Shown here: in pieces, positions 14,259-18,895 of the stretch
Layout: each line of letters starts with the position of its first letter
How positions within the stretch are numbered: position 1 is the first letter of the stretch
Source: a virus
Strand: one strand, 5' to 3'
Virus record (IMG/VR): IMGVR_UViG_3300042569_001655
Coordinates: 1 to 25,086 of that record
DNA: 25,086 nt
Notes under the pieces: model-generated
The model's input: the letters and a program-made list of their open reading frames with translations, nothing else
What the model was told of the DNA's origin: nothing
Databases searched by the model: none
Program-made: the position numbers and the translations under genes

Positions 14259-14333
14259 TGGTGGATGTAAGTAGATTCGAACTACTGACCTGCCGCGTAT
14301 GAAGCGAATGCACTACCGCTGTGCTATACATCC
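14259..14333 (-). tRNA. tRNA with CAT anticodon (probably Met)
   Basis: Acceptor GGATGTA/TACATCC, loop TTCATAC, T-loop TTCGAAT, A73, CCA encoded. The anticodon stem is only four pairs. It has no GGG/CCC initiator signature, so elongator Met or lysidine-modified Ile are the options. Confidence 0.85.
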
Positions 14334-14336
14334 GAT

Positions 14337-14410
14337 TGGGGTATCCAATGAGAATTGAACTCATGATAGCGGAATCACAATCCGCGGTTTTACCACTAAA
14401 CTATGGACAC
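14337..14410 (-). tRNA. tRNA-His(GTG)
   Basis: Acceptor GTGTCCA/TGGATAC with C73; the base before G1 is G, giving the G-1:C73 pair typical of histidine. Loop TTGTGAT on GCGGA/TCCGC, CCA encoded. Confidence 0.93.
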
Positions 14411-14411
14411 C

Positions 14412-14526
14412 ATATAGGAGCACTCTCAACAGCAGGCCTAGGAGGCAATCTGGTTGCTGAAACTTTTGCATCTGCAGATACTAGGCTTCTTCTCCCGCGT
14501 TGACTTACGCCAAGAATGCTTTTATA
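14412..14526 (-). ncRNA. Candidate structured RNA between tRNA-Lys and tRNA-His
   Basis: This 115-nt stretch has no start codon that yields a plausible protein. On the minus strand AGCATTCTTGGC (14520-14509) pairs with GTTGAGAGTGCT (about 14430-14419) using several G-U pairs, and inside it GCCTAG pairs with CTAGGC. The GCATTCT...AGAGTGC arms recur at 15217-15272. It has no CCA and no cloverleaf. Confidence 0.4.
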
Positions 14527-14600
14527 TGGTAGGGGTGTTCGGGAACGATCCGAATTTTACTGGTTAAAAGCCAGTTACTTCACCTTAAAGTTTCACCCCC
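14527..14600 (-). tRNA. tRNA-Lys(TTT) with unusual T-loop
   Basis: Acceptor GGGGGTG/CACCCCT, loop CTTTTAA on ACTGG/CCAGT, A73, CCA encoded. The T-loop reads ATCGTTC instead of TTCRANY: T54 and A58 are exchanged to A54 and T58. Position 8 is A instead of T. Confidence 0.85.
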
Positions 14601-14651
14601 ATAGGTTTATCACTCTTGTCACTAGTCATGACAGATCTCCTTTTAAAAAAT

Positions 14652-14728
14652 TGGTACCACCTGAGAGATTCAAACTCCCGACCCCTAAGTTCGTAGCCTA
14701 GTGCTCTGTTCAGCTGAGCTAAGGTGGT
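14652..14728 (-). tRNA. tRNA-Arg(ACG)
   Basis: Acceptor ACCACCT/AGGTGGT, loop CTACGAA on CTAGG/CTTAG, T-loop TTTGAAT, CCA encoded. ACG would need A-to-I editing by host TadA to read CGC and CGA. Confidence 0.92.
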
Positions 14729-14732
14729 GTGT

Positions 14733-14808
14733 TGGTGCCCCTTGTCCGACTCGAACAGACCACCTACTGCTTACAAAACAGTTGCTCTACCGGATGAGCT
14801 AAAGGGGC
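14733..14808 (-). tRNA. tRNA-Thr(TGT)
   Basis: Acceptor GCCCCTT/AAGGGGC, loop TTTGTAA on ACTGT/GCAGT, T-loop TTCGAGT, CCA encoded. Confidence 0.93.
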
Positions 14809-14815
14809 AAATTGT

Positions 14816-14905
14816 TGGCGGTGCGAAAGAGACTCGAACTCTTAAAGCGGCTTTCACCACTCGACGGATTAGCAATCCGCTCCAATACCATTATGGGACC
14901 GCACC
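14816..14905 (-). tRNA. tRNA-Ser(GCT)
   Basis: Acceptor GGTGCGG/TCGCACC, loop TTGCTAA on GCGGA/TCCGT, long variable arm, G73, CCA encoded. Confidence 0.92.
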
Positions 14906-14912
14906 TCAAATT

Positions 14913-14988
14913 TGGCTCCCCAGCGTGGGATCGAACCACGGACACCTTGATTAACAGTCAAGTGCAACTACCGCTGTGCTACTAGGGA
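14913..14988 (-). tRNA. tRNA-Asn(GTT)
   Basis: Acceptor TCCCTAG/CTGGGGA, loop CTGTTAA on CTTGA/TCAAG, G73, CCA encoded. An 8-bp hairpin (TAGTAGGC/GCCTACTA, 14999-15020) lies upstream and may guide processing. Confidence 0.93.
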
Positions 14989-15029
14989 ATAATCTACTTA
15001 GTAGGCACTCATGCCTACTATCAAAAACT

Positions 15030-15106
15030 TGGCGACCCGGGAAGGATTTGAACCTCCGACATTTGGTTTTGGAGACCAACGTTCTGCCAGACTGAACTAC
15101 CGAGCC
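15030..15106 (-). tRNA. tRNA-Trp(CCA)
   Basis: Acceptor GGCTCGG/CCGGGTC, loop CTCCAAA on TTGGT/ACCAA, G73, CCA encoded. Confidence 0.93.
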
Positions 15107-15111
15107 ATATT

Positions 15112-15186
15112 TGGTGGAGGATAAGAGAATTGAACTCTTTTGACCTACGTGCAAGGCAGGCATAATACCCAGTATATGAATCCCCC
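15112..15186 (-). tRNA. tRNA-Ala(TGC)
   Basis: Acceptor GGGGGAT/ATCCTCC (G3-U70, the alanine identity pair), loop CTTGCAC on CCTGC/GTAGG, CCA encoded. Confidence 0.93.
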
Positions 15187-15216
15187 AAATTTTCAAACAC
15201 ACTGTTTCCAATGTGT

Positions 15217-15272
15217 GTATTAAAGCACTCTAAAATACTTAGGCTGCCTGTTCGTAAAGAATGCTTTAATAC
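15217..15272 (-). repeat. 15-bp inverted repeat / hairpin
   Basis: GTATTAAAGCATTCT (15272-15258) pairs with AGAGTGCTTTAATAC (15231-15217), with one G-U on the minus strand, enclosing a 26-nt loop. There is no U-tract, so it is probably not a terminator. The loop holds GAACAGGCAGCCTAA, which recalls the end of the tmRNA tag frame; this may be chance. Between here and 15360 I see no convincing gene, only a weak 22-codon frame (15357-15289). Confidence 0.65.
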
Positions 15273-15368
15273 GCTGTAATTTTTTATCTCACAAAAGAGA
15301 CTCTATCCTACAGGCCGCCCATTTGTAGTTTAGAGTGATACCGGCTCTCGTTGCCATTGCACTAAATG

Positions 15369-15400
15369 AAAAACCCTGGAGTGTTTAGTTCCAGGGTCTT
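15369..15400 (-). terminator. Intrinsic terminator after the 44-codon ORF
   Basis: The stem ACCCTGGA/TCCAGGGT is 8 bp with a 9-nt loop, followed by TTTTTC on the minus strand. AGACCC at its 5' arm is complementary to GGGTCT inside the preceding ORF, which could form a competing antiterminator. Confidence 0.75.
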
Positions 15401-15420
15401 GTTGAATTTGTCAGTTACTT

Positions 15421-15555
15421 TTATGCGTAACCTGCACCTTCAATAGACCCCGACATCCCTAGAATACTATTCACGCGACCAGAGGCGTGTGACCAGGTAA
15501 ATGTTGCCTGGAGCATCGCGGGTTTTGTCGACAGTGAACGGAATGTTGTTTTCAT
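15421..15555 (-). CDS. Small ORF, candidate leader peptide (44 aa)
   Basis: ATG 15555 opens MKTTFRSLSTKPAMLQATFT and ends GAGYA. It lies about ten bases after the -10 box of its own promoter and is followed by the terminator at 15369-15400. The same order (promoter, MKxTF peptide, GGGTCT, AGACCC-containing terminator) recurs at 17237-17403. It may be a regulatory leader peptide for the tRNA genes downstream or a small protein in its own right. Confidence 0.55.
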   Translation of the reverse strand: MKTTFRSLSTKPAMLQATFTWSHASGRVNSILGMSGSIEGAGYA

Positions 15556-15565
15556 CTTAAGTCCT

Positions 15566-15594
15566 ATTGTAGTTTATTTATGATTGTTTGTCAA
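15566..15594 (-). promoter_or_regulatory. Sigma70 promoter for the 44-codon ORF and tRNA unit
   Basis: TTGACA, 17 bases, TACAAT on the minus strand, between tRNA-Met(CAT) and the 44-codon ORF. Confidence 0.8.
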
Positions 15595-15610
15595 TCACAA
15601 ATGGTAAAAT

Positions 15611-15684
15611 TGGTTGCGGGTGAAGGATTCGAACCTCCGTCTTCTAGGTTATGAGCCTAGTAGTCTACCACTGACGTAACCCGC
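15611..15684 (-). tRNA. tRNA-Met(CAT)
   Basis: Acceptor GCGGGTT/CACCCGC with a G-U-type mismatch near the base, loop CTCATAA on CTAGG/CCTAG, T-loop TTCGAAT, A73, CCA encoded. Probably elongator Met. Position 8 is A. Confidence 0.88.
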
Positions 15685-15703
15685 GTTAACTTTTATTTAT
15701 ATC

Positions 15704-15779
15704 TGGAGTAGGTGACAGGACTCGAACCTGCATTTTACGGATTTGCAATCCGGCGCCTAACCATTCGGCACACACCTAC
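15704..15779 (-). tRNA. tRNA-Cys(GCA)
   Basis: Acceptor GTAGGTG/CACCTAC, loop TTGCAAA, T-loop TTCGAGT, CCA encoded. One mismatch lies at the outer anticodon stem pair. Confidence 0.9.
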
Positions 15780-15784
15780 ACTAA

Positions 15785-16002
15785 TTGAATTTGCAAGTAG
15801 TTGCTCCATCGTTATAGCAACCATTCACCCGTGTAATAAACTCGAGCGGGACTCGGTACGTCACTTGGGATACTAGTCCAGTTTGTCTCCGTTACAGACA
15901 CCACCCTTGCGAGTGGTTGGGAGTTGAACCCATCACCTTCTACTGTTTTGGTCCTTCGAAGAAACCTAGACAGCATGACATTCTCTTGCTGACACTTACA
16001 AA
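15785..16002 (-). ncRNA. Candidate structured RNA block A in the tRNA array
   Basis: No protein frame is convincing. The minus strand contains a string of hairpins: CAGCA/TGCTG (about 15991-15971), CCACTC-GCAA-GGGTGG with a GNRA tetraloop (about 15916-15901), TGTCT/AGACA (about 15901-15885), GGACT/AGTCC, and GTTGCT/AGCAAC (about 15822-15801). A T-arm-like TGGG-TTCAACT-CCCA is also present, without a cloverleaf around it. Confidence 0.5.
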
Positions 16003-16005
16003 ACT

Positions 16006-16080
16006 TGGCGATGCATGGGAGAATCGAACTCCCGTCTCCGGATAGACAATCCGGGATAATGACCATTATATGAATGCACC
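16006..16080 (-). tRNA. tRNA-Asp(GTC)
   Basis: Acceptor GGTGCAT/ATGCATC, loop TTGTCTA on CCGGA/TCCGG, T-loop TTCGATT, G73, CCA encoded. Confidence 0.94.
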
Positions 16081-16087
16081 TTAAACT

Positions 16088-16162
16088 TGGCGGTCCCAGG
16101 GGGTAACGATCCCCCTCTTCAGCAGTGACAGTGCTGTGTGCGTCCATGAACACCTTGAGACC
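16088..16162 (-). tRNA. Second tRNA-Asp(GTC) with unusual T-loop
   Basis: Acceptor GGTCTCA/TGGGACC, loop CTGTCAC on CAGCA/TGCTG, G73, CCA encoded. The T-loop is ATCGTTA on a GGGGG/CCCCC stem, with the same T54-to-A and A58-to-T exchange as tRNA-Lys, and position 8 is again A. The D-arm is short. Confidence 0.72.
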
Positions 16163-16164
16163 AA

Positions 16165-16317
16165 TTTTTATAGTTAAGCACCGAGAATGCCAATTTAGGA
16201 GTCCGGTGCTTCTGTTCCAAAGCCGATGCAGTTATATCAGGATCAGTCGCCGGCCGCTGTGACCCGAATAGTGTAAGCGTCCTTACACGATACCTTATCG
16301 GTGCTTAACTATAAAAA
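16165..16317 (-). ncRNA. Candidate structured RNA closed by a perfect 20-bp stem
   Basis: The arms 16165-16184 and 16298-16317 are perfect inverted repeats of 20 bp. Inside lies GTGTAAG-GACG-CTTACAC (7 bp). An internal AAGCACCG (about 16209-16202) can also pair with the CGGTGCTT of the downstream arm, which would compete with the outer stem. There is no protein frame and no CCA. This is the clearest folded non-coding element in the window. Confidence 0.65.
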
Positions 16318-16319
16318 CA

Positions 16320-16520
16320 AAAATGCTCTGCATCCCCCGGCGGTAATTGTAGTACATCAAGATACGACGCTATCGTACCCATCACACGTACCTTCCACCC
16401 GCTTCCCGACAGGGACCGTTATCGCATTGCTAGCGGCCTTTGGGTTCAAAGACTACCACCCGTAGCTGTCACGCTACTTCTCATCGTGTGGGTCACACTA
16501 TCCGGAGACACCCGGAACGT
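16320..16520 (-). ncRNA. Candidate structured RNA block B in the tRNA array
   Basis: At least five perfect short hairpins follow one another: CCGG/CCGG (16515-16502), GTGTG/CACAC (16498-16486), GTAGC/GCTAC (16477-16462), CTTTG/CAAAG (16451-16438) and TACGA/TCGTA (16377-16363). The plus-strand frame through this region includes the tRNA-Tyr antisense and is not protein-like. It may be part of one larger RNA together with the neighbouring blocks. Confidence 0.5.
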
Positions 16521-16523
16521 TCT

Positions 16524-16609
16524 TGGTGGAGATGGATGGATTTGAACCACCGCGCTTTTTACAGAACAGATTTACAGTCTGCCGCCTTCAACCACTCGGC
16601 CACATCTCC
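16524..16609 (-). tRNA. tRNA-Tyr(GTA)
   Basis: Acceptor GGAGATG/CATCTCC, loop CTGTAAA on CAGA/TCTG, long variable arm, T-loop TTCAAAT, A73, CCA encoded. Confidence 0.93.
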
Positions 16610-16680
16610 AAAAAAGGGAGAGCTACGGTTGCAGGACCTAGTGCCTCTTGCGAGGGAAGTATCCAGGCGATGTAGCTCTC
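16610..16680 (-). ncRNA. Candidate small RNA with 3' U-tract
   Basis: GAGAGCTAC (16680-16672) pairs perfectly with GTAGCTCTC (16626-16618), followed by CCTTTTTTGG. The 45-nt interior contains CCTC-GCAA-GAGG, another GNRA hairpin. It could be a small stable RNA, comparable in position to the extra stable RNAs of the T4 tRNA cluster, or an elaborate terminator before tRNA-Tyr. Confidence 0.5.
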
Positions 16681-16684
16681 AAAC

Positions 16685-16759
16685 TGGTAGAGCGTAGGAG
16701 AGTCGAACTCCTCTTATGCGGATGAAAACCGCATGTCCTAACCGATAGACGAACGCTCC
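16685..16759 (-). tRNA. tRNA-Glu(TTC)
   Basis: Acceptor GGAGCGT/ACGCTCT (G1-U72), loop TTTTCAT on TGCGG/CCGCA, T-loop TTCGACT, CCA encoded. Confidence 0.93.
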
Positions 16760-16790
16760 ATAGTTCACTATATGAAAACACATTAGGATG

Positions 16791-16859
16791 TTTGATAGAA
16801 GTAACAGTTTTGAACCTGCCCTACTGTGTCGTCCACAGATTTGTCTATCAACCACATTA
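16791..16859 (-). other. Degenerate tRNA-like element
   Basis: TTGATAG/CTATCAA forms a 7-bp acceptor-like stem around a hairpin CTGTG/CACAG and a T-arm-like CAG-GTTCAAAA-CTG. No D-arm, no U33 and no CCA are present. It may be a decayed tRNA gene or part of the structured RNA on either side. Confidence 0.35.
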
Positions 16860-16861
16860 CG

Positions 16862-17045
16862 GGCCAACTAGATCCGGCGCGCTTCGCTCTTTCGAGTCTG
16901 CTTTCGTGTAGTCCAAGTAGAGCCTAGCCGTCACTAGGATTTAGTTCTCTACTTGGGTACCTACCGGAGTTGGTAACCCAATGCGTTTACATATAGTGCC
17001 CAGAACTGAATCTGGGTACACTATACAAAATTAAATTTTTAACGA
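16862..17045 (-). ncRNA. Candidate structured RNA block C at the head of the tRNA transcript
   Basis: The minus strand folds into three strong hairpins: TATAGTG-TA-CCCAGA with TCTGGG-CACTATA (17025-16992), GGGTTACC/GGTACCC (16979-16955) and CCAAGTAGAG/CTCTACTTGG (16956-16913) with an inner CCTAG/CTAGG. It starts about 45 nt downstream of the promoter at 17094-17122. I see no coding frame in 16760-17090. Confidence 0.5.
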
Positions 17046-17093
17046 ACTCCAAAGTAGCTTCGATCAACTGTCTTTGTTTTCTAACTTGTATCT

Positions 17094-17122
17094 AGTATAA
17101 CATCTTGTGCTATTCTGGTCAA
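17094..17122 (-). promoter_or_regulatory. Sigma70 promoter for the tRNA / structured RNA transcript
   Basis: TTGACC, 17 bases, TATACT with a TG extension. The 25 bases after the -10 box are similar to those after a weaker TATACT at 17196-17201, suggesting a duplicated promoter. Confidence 0.82.
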
Positions 17123-17132
17123 CTTGTTTTGT

Positions 17133-17160
17133 AAAAGCCCCGCCTTGTTGCAGGGTCTTT
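17133..17160 (-). terminator. Intrinsic terminator (minus strand)
   Basis: CCCTGC (17155-17150) pairs with GCGGGG (17143-17138) through one G-U, followed by CTTTT. The G-U pair exists only in minus-strand RNA, which sets the direction. Confidence 0.65.
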
Positions 17161-17195
17161 ACAAACTTTGCTGTGTTACTTCCTAACTAGTCTCT

Positions 17196-17224
17196 AGTAT
17201 AACATGATTCCAATTCTTTGCCTA
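17196..17224 (-). promoter_or_regulatory. Weak duplicated promoter copy
   Basis: The -10 box TATACT (17201-17196) and the bases after it (TAGAGACTAGTTAGGAAG) mirror the promoter at 17094, but the -35 box (TAGGCA) is poor. It would give only a 60-nt RNA before the terminator at 17133-17160. Confidence 0.35.
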
Positions 17225-17230
17225 ACACAT

Positions 17231-17263
17231 AAAGAAAAACCCTGCTCGGTGCAGGGTCTTTGT
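17231..17263 (-). terminator. Intrinsic terminator after the 28-codon ORF
   Basis: ACCCTGC/GCAGGGT (17257-17251 with 17245-17239), 5-nt loop, TTTTTCTTT tail. Its 5' arm overlaps ACAAAGACCC (17263-17254), which is perfectly complementary to GGGTCTTTGT at the end of the ORF (17297-17288). Confidence 0.85.
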
Positions 17264-17281
17264 AGATGTAGTACGAAATAC

Positions 17282-17368
17282 TTACACACAAAGACCCCGA
17301 GATGGATCATACTCACGCTCGCATGTGAATGCCATTGAATTGAGGATGATTGCGAAAGTTTGTTTCAT
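17282..17368 (-). CDS. 28-codon ORF, candidate leader peptide
   Basis: ATG 17368 lies six bases after TATAAT, so the mRNA is probably leaderless. The peptide begins MKQTFAIILNSMAFTCE and ends SRGLCV. Its last codons (GGT CTT TGT GTG) carry the 10-nt segment that can pair with the terminator's 5' arm. A ribosome finishing the ORF would cover that segment and let the terminator form, while one stalled earlier would favour read-through. This is attenuator geometry, but no run of one amino acid marks a sensed tRNA. Confidence 0.55.
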   Translation of the reverse strand: MKQTFAIILNSMAFTCEREYDPSRGLCV

Positions 17369-17374
17369 AAGTGT

Positions 17375-17403
17375 ATTATATATGACAGCAGACAAAAAGT
17401 CTA
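17375..17403 (-). promoter_or_regulatory. Sigma70 promoter for the 28-codon ORF
   Basis: TAGACT, 17 bases, TATAAT on the minus strand, placed so that transcription starts at or next to the ATG. Confidence 0.7.
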
Positions 17404-17419
17404 CTGTTTTGGTAAAATT

Positions 17420-17750
17420 GGATAGGTTTATTCTGTTACGAGGAAAACCTATCAAAACCCTAGGCAGTGTTTAGGCTGCCAATGCGAACTGTTCGTCGTT
17501 TGCGTTTACGTTTTTTGCTTCTACGACCGGGAAACCCCAACCCTACGGCTTTCACATTGCCGAGCTGTCCACTCTGTTACTCTTTGCCCTGTCGAAACCA
17601 TGGCAGGCCCATTATAAAACATACTCAAACGGGTCTTTTCGCCTATCCCCGTGCCGTGGCTTGCAAGGATAGGGCTGAATATGCTTTATGGTGGACCTGG
17701 CGGGAGTCGAACCCGCGTCCAGAACACTTTTCTCTTTGCTTCATACAGCA
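17420..17750 (-). ncRNA. ssrA: Two-piece (circularly permuted) tmRNA
   Basis: The acceptor piece comes first: about 17750 to the encoded CCA at 17691-17689, with T-arm GCGGG-TTCGACT-CCCGC and acceptor strand CAGGTCC. The coding piece starts at G17610 with GGGCCTG, which pairs with CAGGTCC through one G-U, followed by the tmRNA signature GGTTTCGACAGGG. The tag frame is GCA at 17518 to stop TAA at 17473-17471 and encodes AKNVNANDEQFALAA. The stop lies in a hairpin (GGCAG/CTGCC). The spacer 17611-17688 folds into a long hairpin (ATAAAGCATATTCA with TGAGTATGTTTTAT, plus an inner CCTATCC/GGGATAGG) that would bring the two ends together for cutting. A 9-bp hairpin (17453-17421) closes the 3' side. 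tmRNA rescues stalled ribosomes and tags the product for proteolysis. Exact piece ends are estimates. Confidence 0.93.
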
Positions 17751-17759
17751 ATAACCTAT

Positions 17760-17788
17760 ATTATATTAGGCTTTCTGAATTTTGTCAA
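17760..17788 (-). promoter_or_regulatory. Consensus sigma70 promoter for tmRNA
   Basis: TTGACA, 17 bases, TATAAT: a perfect consensus on the minus strand. It lies inside the last codons and stop of the DctP-like gene. The start is expected near 17753, at the head of the acceptor piece. Confidence 0.9.
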
Positions 17789-18710
17789 CCAAACCGGCAC
17801 TGAATGTGTTGGCAAATTGATCATATACTTTGGCAGTTACCTTGCGAAAAGTTTGCTCATCAGCATCGCTAAATTTAATAACACGAATGCCATCTTGCTC
17901 ACAACGTGCCTTGGTAGGCTCAACTTCGGCCACAGCCACAGCACGCTCAAAACGTCCAGCTTCTAATGCCGCATCTTTCATGACCTGTTGCAGGTCTGCA
18001 GACAAGCCAGCCAAGAAGTTCTTGTTCACAATGATGTTAGTCAACAACAAGCGATGGTTGGGTTCCAAGATAGATTCAGCAACTTCGTTTTGTTGGCAAG
18101 CATAGATACGTGGCCATGAGCTTTCGCCGCCATCAATAGCACCATCTCGGATGCCTTCGGCCACACGTTCAACGTCCATCACAACTGGATCAGCGCCCAG
18201 GGCAGTCCATGTAGCGGCTGCAACTGGTGAATTTGACACACGCACTTTAACGCCGGCCATTTCACTTAGACTTGCAACGTCACGATTCATGGGCATGTTC
18301 ATAAAGCCACCTGAGTAGGTAAATGCCATGCCTTTGATGTTGCTGTTCTTGGCGTAACCATCCAGCAAACTCTCGCCAATTTCACTTTCAAACACACGTG
18401 CCGCGTGATCGTGATCACGGAACAAGAAAGGCAAATCAAGTGCGTCAAGATCATTGTTGTACTTGCTGAGTACATAAGTGTACATCTGGCTCATTTCAAT
18501 AGCGCCAGTGTCCATAACATCCAACAGGTTATGTTTGGTGATTGGTTCACCATGATTGTACTTGCTGGTATACTCGCTTAGAGTCAGCACTTCAATCTCA
18601 AACTGTCCTGGTGCACGGGCTTCTACTACTTCAGTAAATTTTTCAGCGGCACGAATAAAAATGTCAATAGGTTCATGGGCTAATACCCATTTGATGTGGA
18701 TAGGTTTCAT
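17766..18710 (-). CDS. DctP-like TRAP solute-binding protein without signal peptide (314 aa)
   Basis: The sequence follows DctP-type receptors of tripartite ATP-independent transporters: AAEKFTEVVEARAPGQFEIEV near the start, ALDLPFLFRDHDHAARVF, GGFMNMPMNRDV, then GVKVRVSNSPVAAATWTALG with the ligand-binding Arg, and GAIDGGESSWPRIY. These proteins normally bind carboxylates in the periplasm. Here ATG 18710 (AAGGA nine bases upstream) leads straight into the mature domain, MKPIHIKWVLAHEP, with no signal peptide, and the 11 upstream in-frame residues add none. The product may stay in the cytoplasm or the gene may have lost its export signal. No TRAP membrane genes (DctQ/DctM) are seen. It lies 185 nt after the PP-loop/halogenase operon; that gap holds a possible TGCTATACA -10 box (near 18845) and short GC hairpins. 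Confidence 0.85.
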   Translation of the reverse strand: MKPIHIKWVLAHEPIDIFIRAAEKFTEVVEARAPGQFEIEVLTLSEYTSKYNHGEPITKHNLLDVMDTGAIEMSQMYTYVLSKYNNDLDALDLPFLFRDHDHAARVFESEIGESLLDGYAKNSNIKGMAFTYSGGFMNMPMNRDVASLSEMAGVKVRVSNSPVAAATWTALGADPVVMDVERVAEGIRDGAIDGGESSWPRIYACQQNEVAESILEPNHRLLLTNIIVNKNFLAGLSADLQQVMKDAALEAGRFERAVAVAEVEPTKARCEQDGIRVIKFSDADEQTFRKVTAKVYDQFANTFSAGLVDKIQKA

Positions 18711-18895
18711 AATATTTTTTCCTTGAGTAATAGCTTGCATGTGTATGCTACGGTGGGCGTTCTAGGTATTGTGCTAGTAAAGGGCATTGCCCAAGCGTCC
18801 ATTATTTCCGACGTCAGCCCCTGCTGGCGTTGCTAGAATTATTTAGCTTTTGCAAGCGTCTTGTATAGCATTTTTAAGGCATTAGTGCGCAATTG

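Noticed and set aside
14321-14503. Plus-strand frame ending TFASADTRLLLPR
   Set aside because: Its start lies in antisense tRNA-His, and no start codon gives a protein limited to the spacer.
15232-15257. Second tmRNA-like tag end (GAACAGGCAGCCTAA)
   Set aside because: No tRNA-like domain or GGTTTCGAC signature is nearby, so I take the resemblance as chance.
15289-15357. 22-codon frame beginning MATRAG after the terminator at 15369
   Set aside because: It has no ribosome binding site, no promoter and no following terminator, unlike the 28- and 44-codon cassettes.
15694-15701. Exact TATAAATA between tRNA-Cys and tRNA-Met
   Set aside because: It matches the T4 late promoter consensus, but it stands before a tRNA, with no start codon, so I treat it as possible chance in an AT-rich spacer.
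16320-16520. RNase P RNA
   Set aside because: The universally conserved RNase P core sequences are not visible on either strand.
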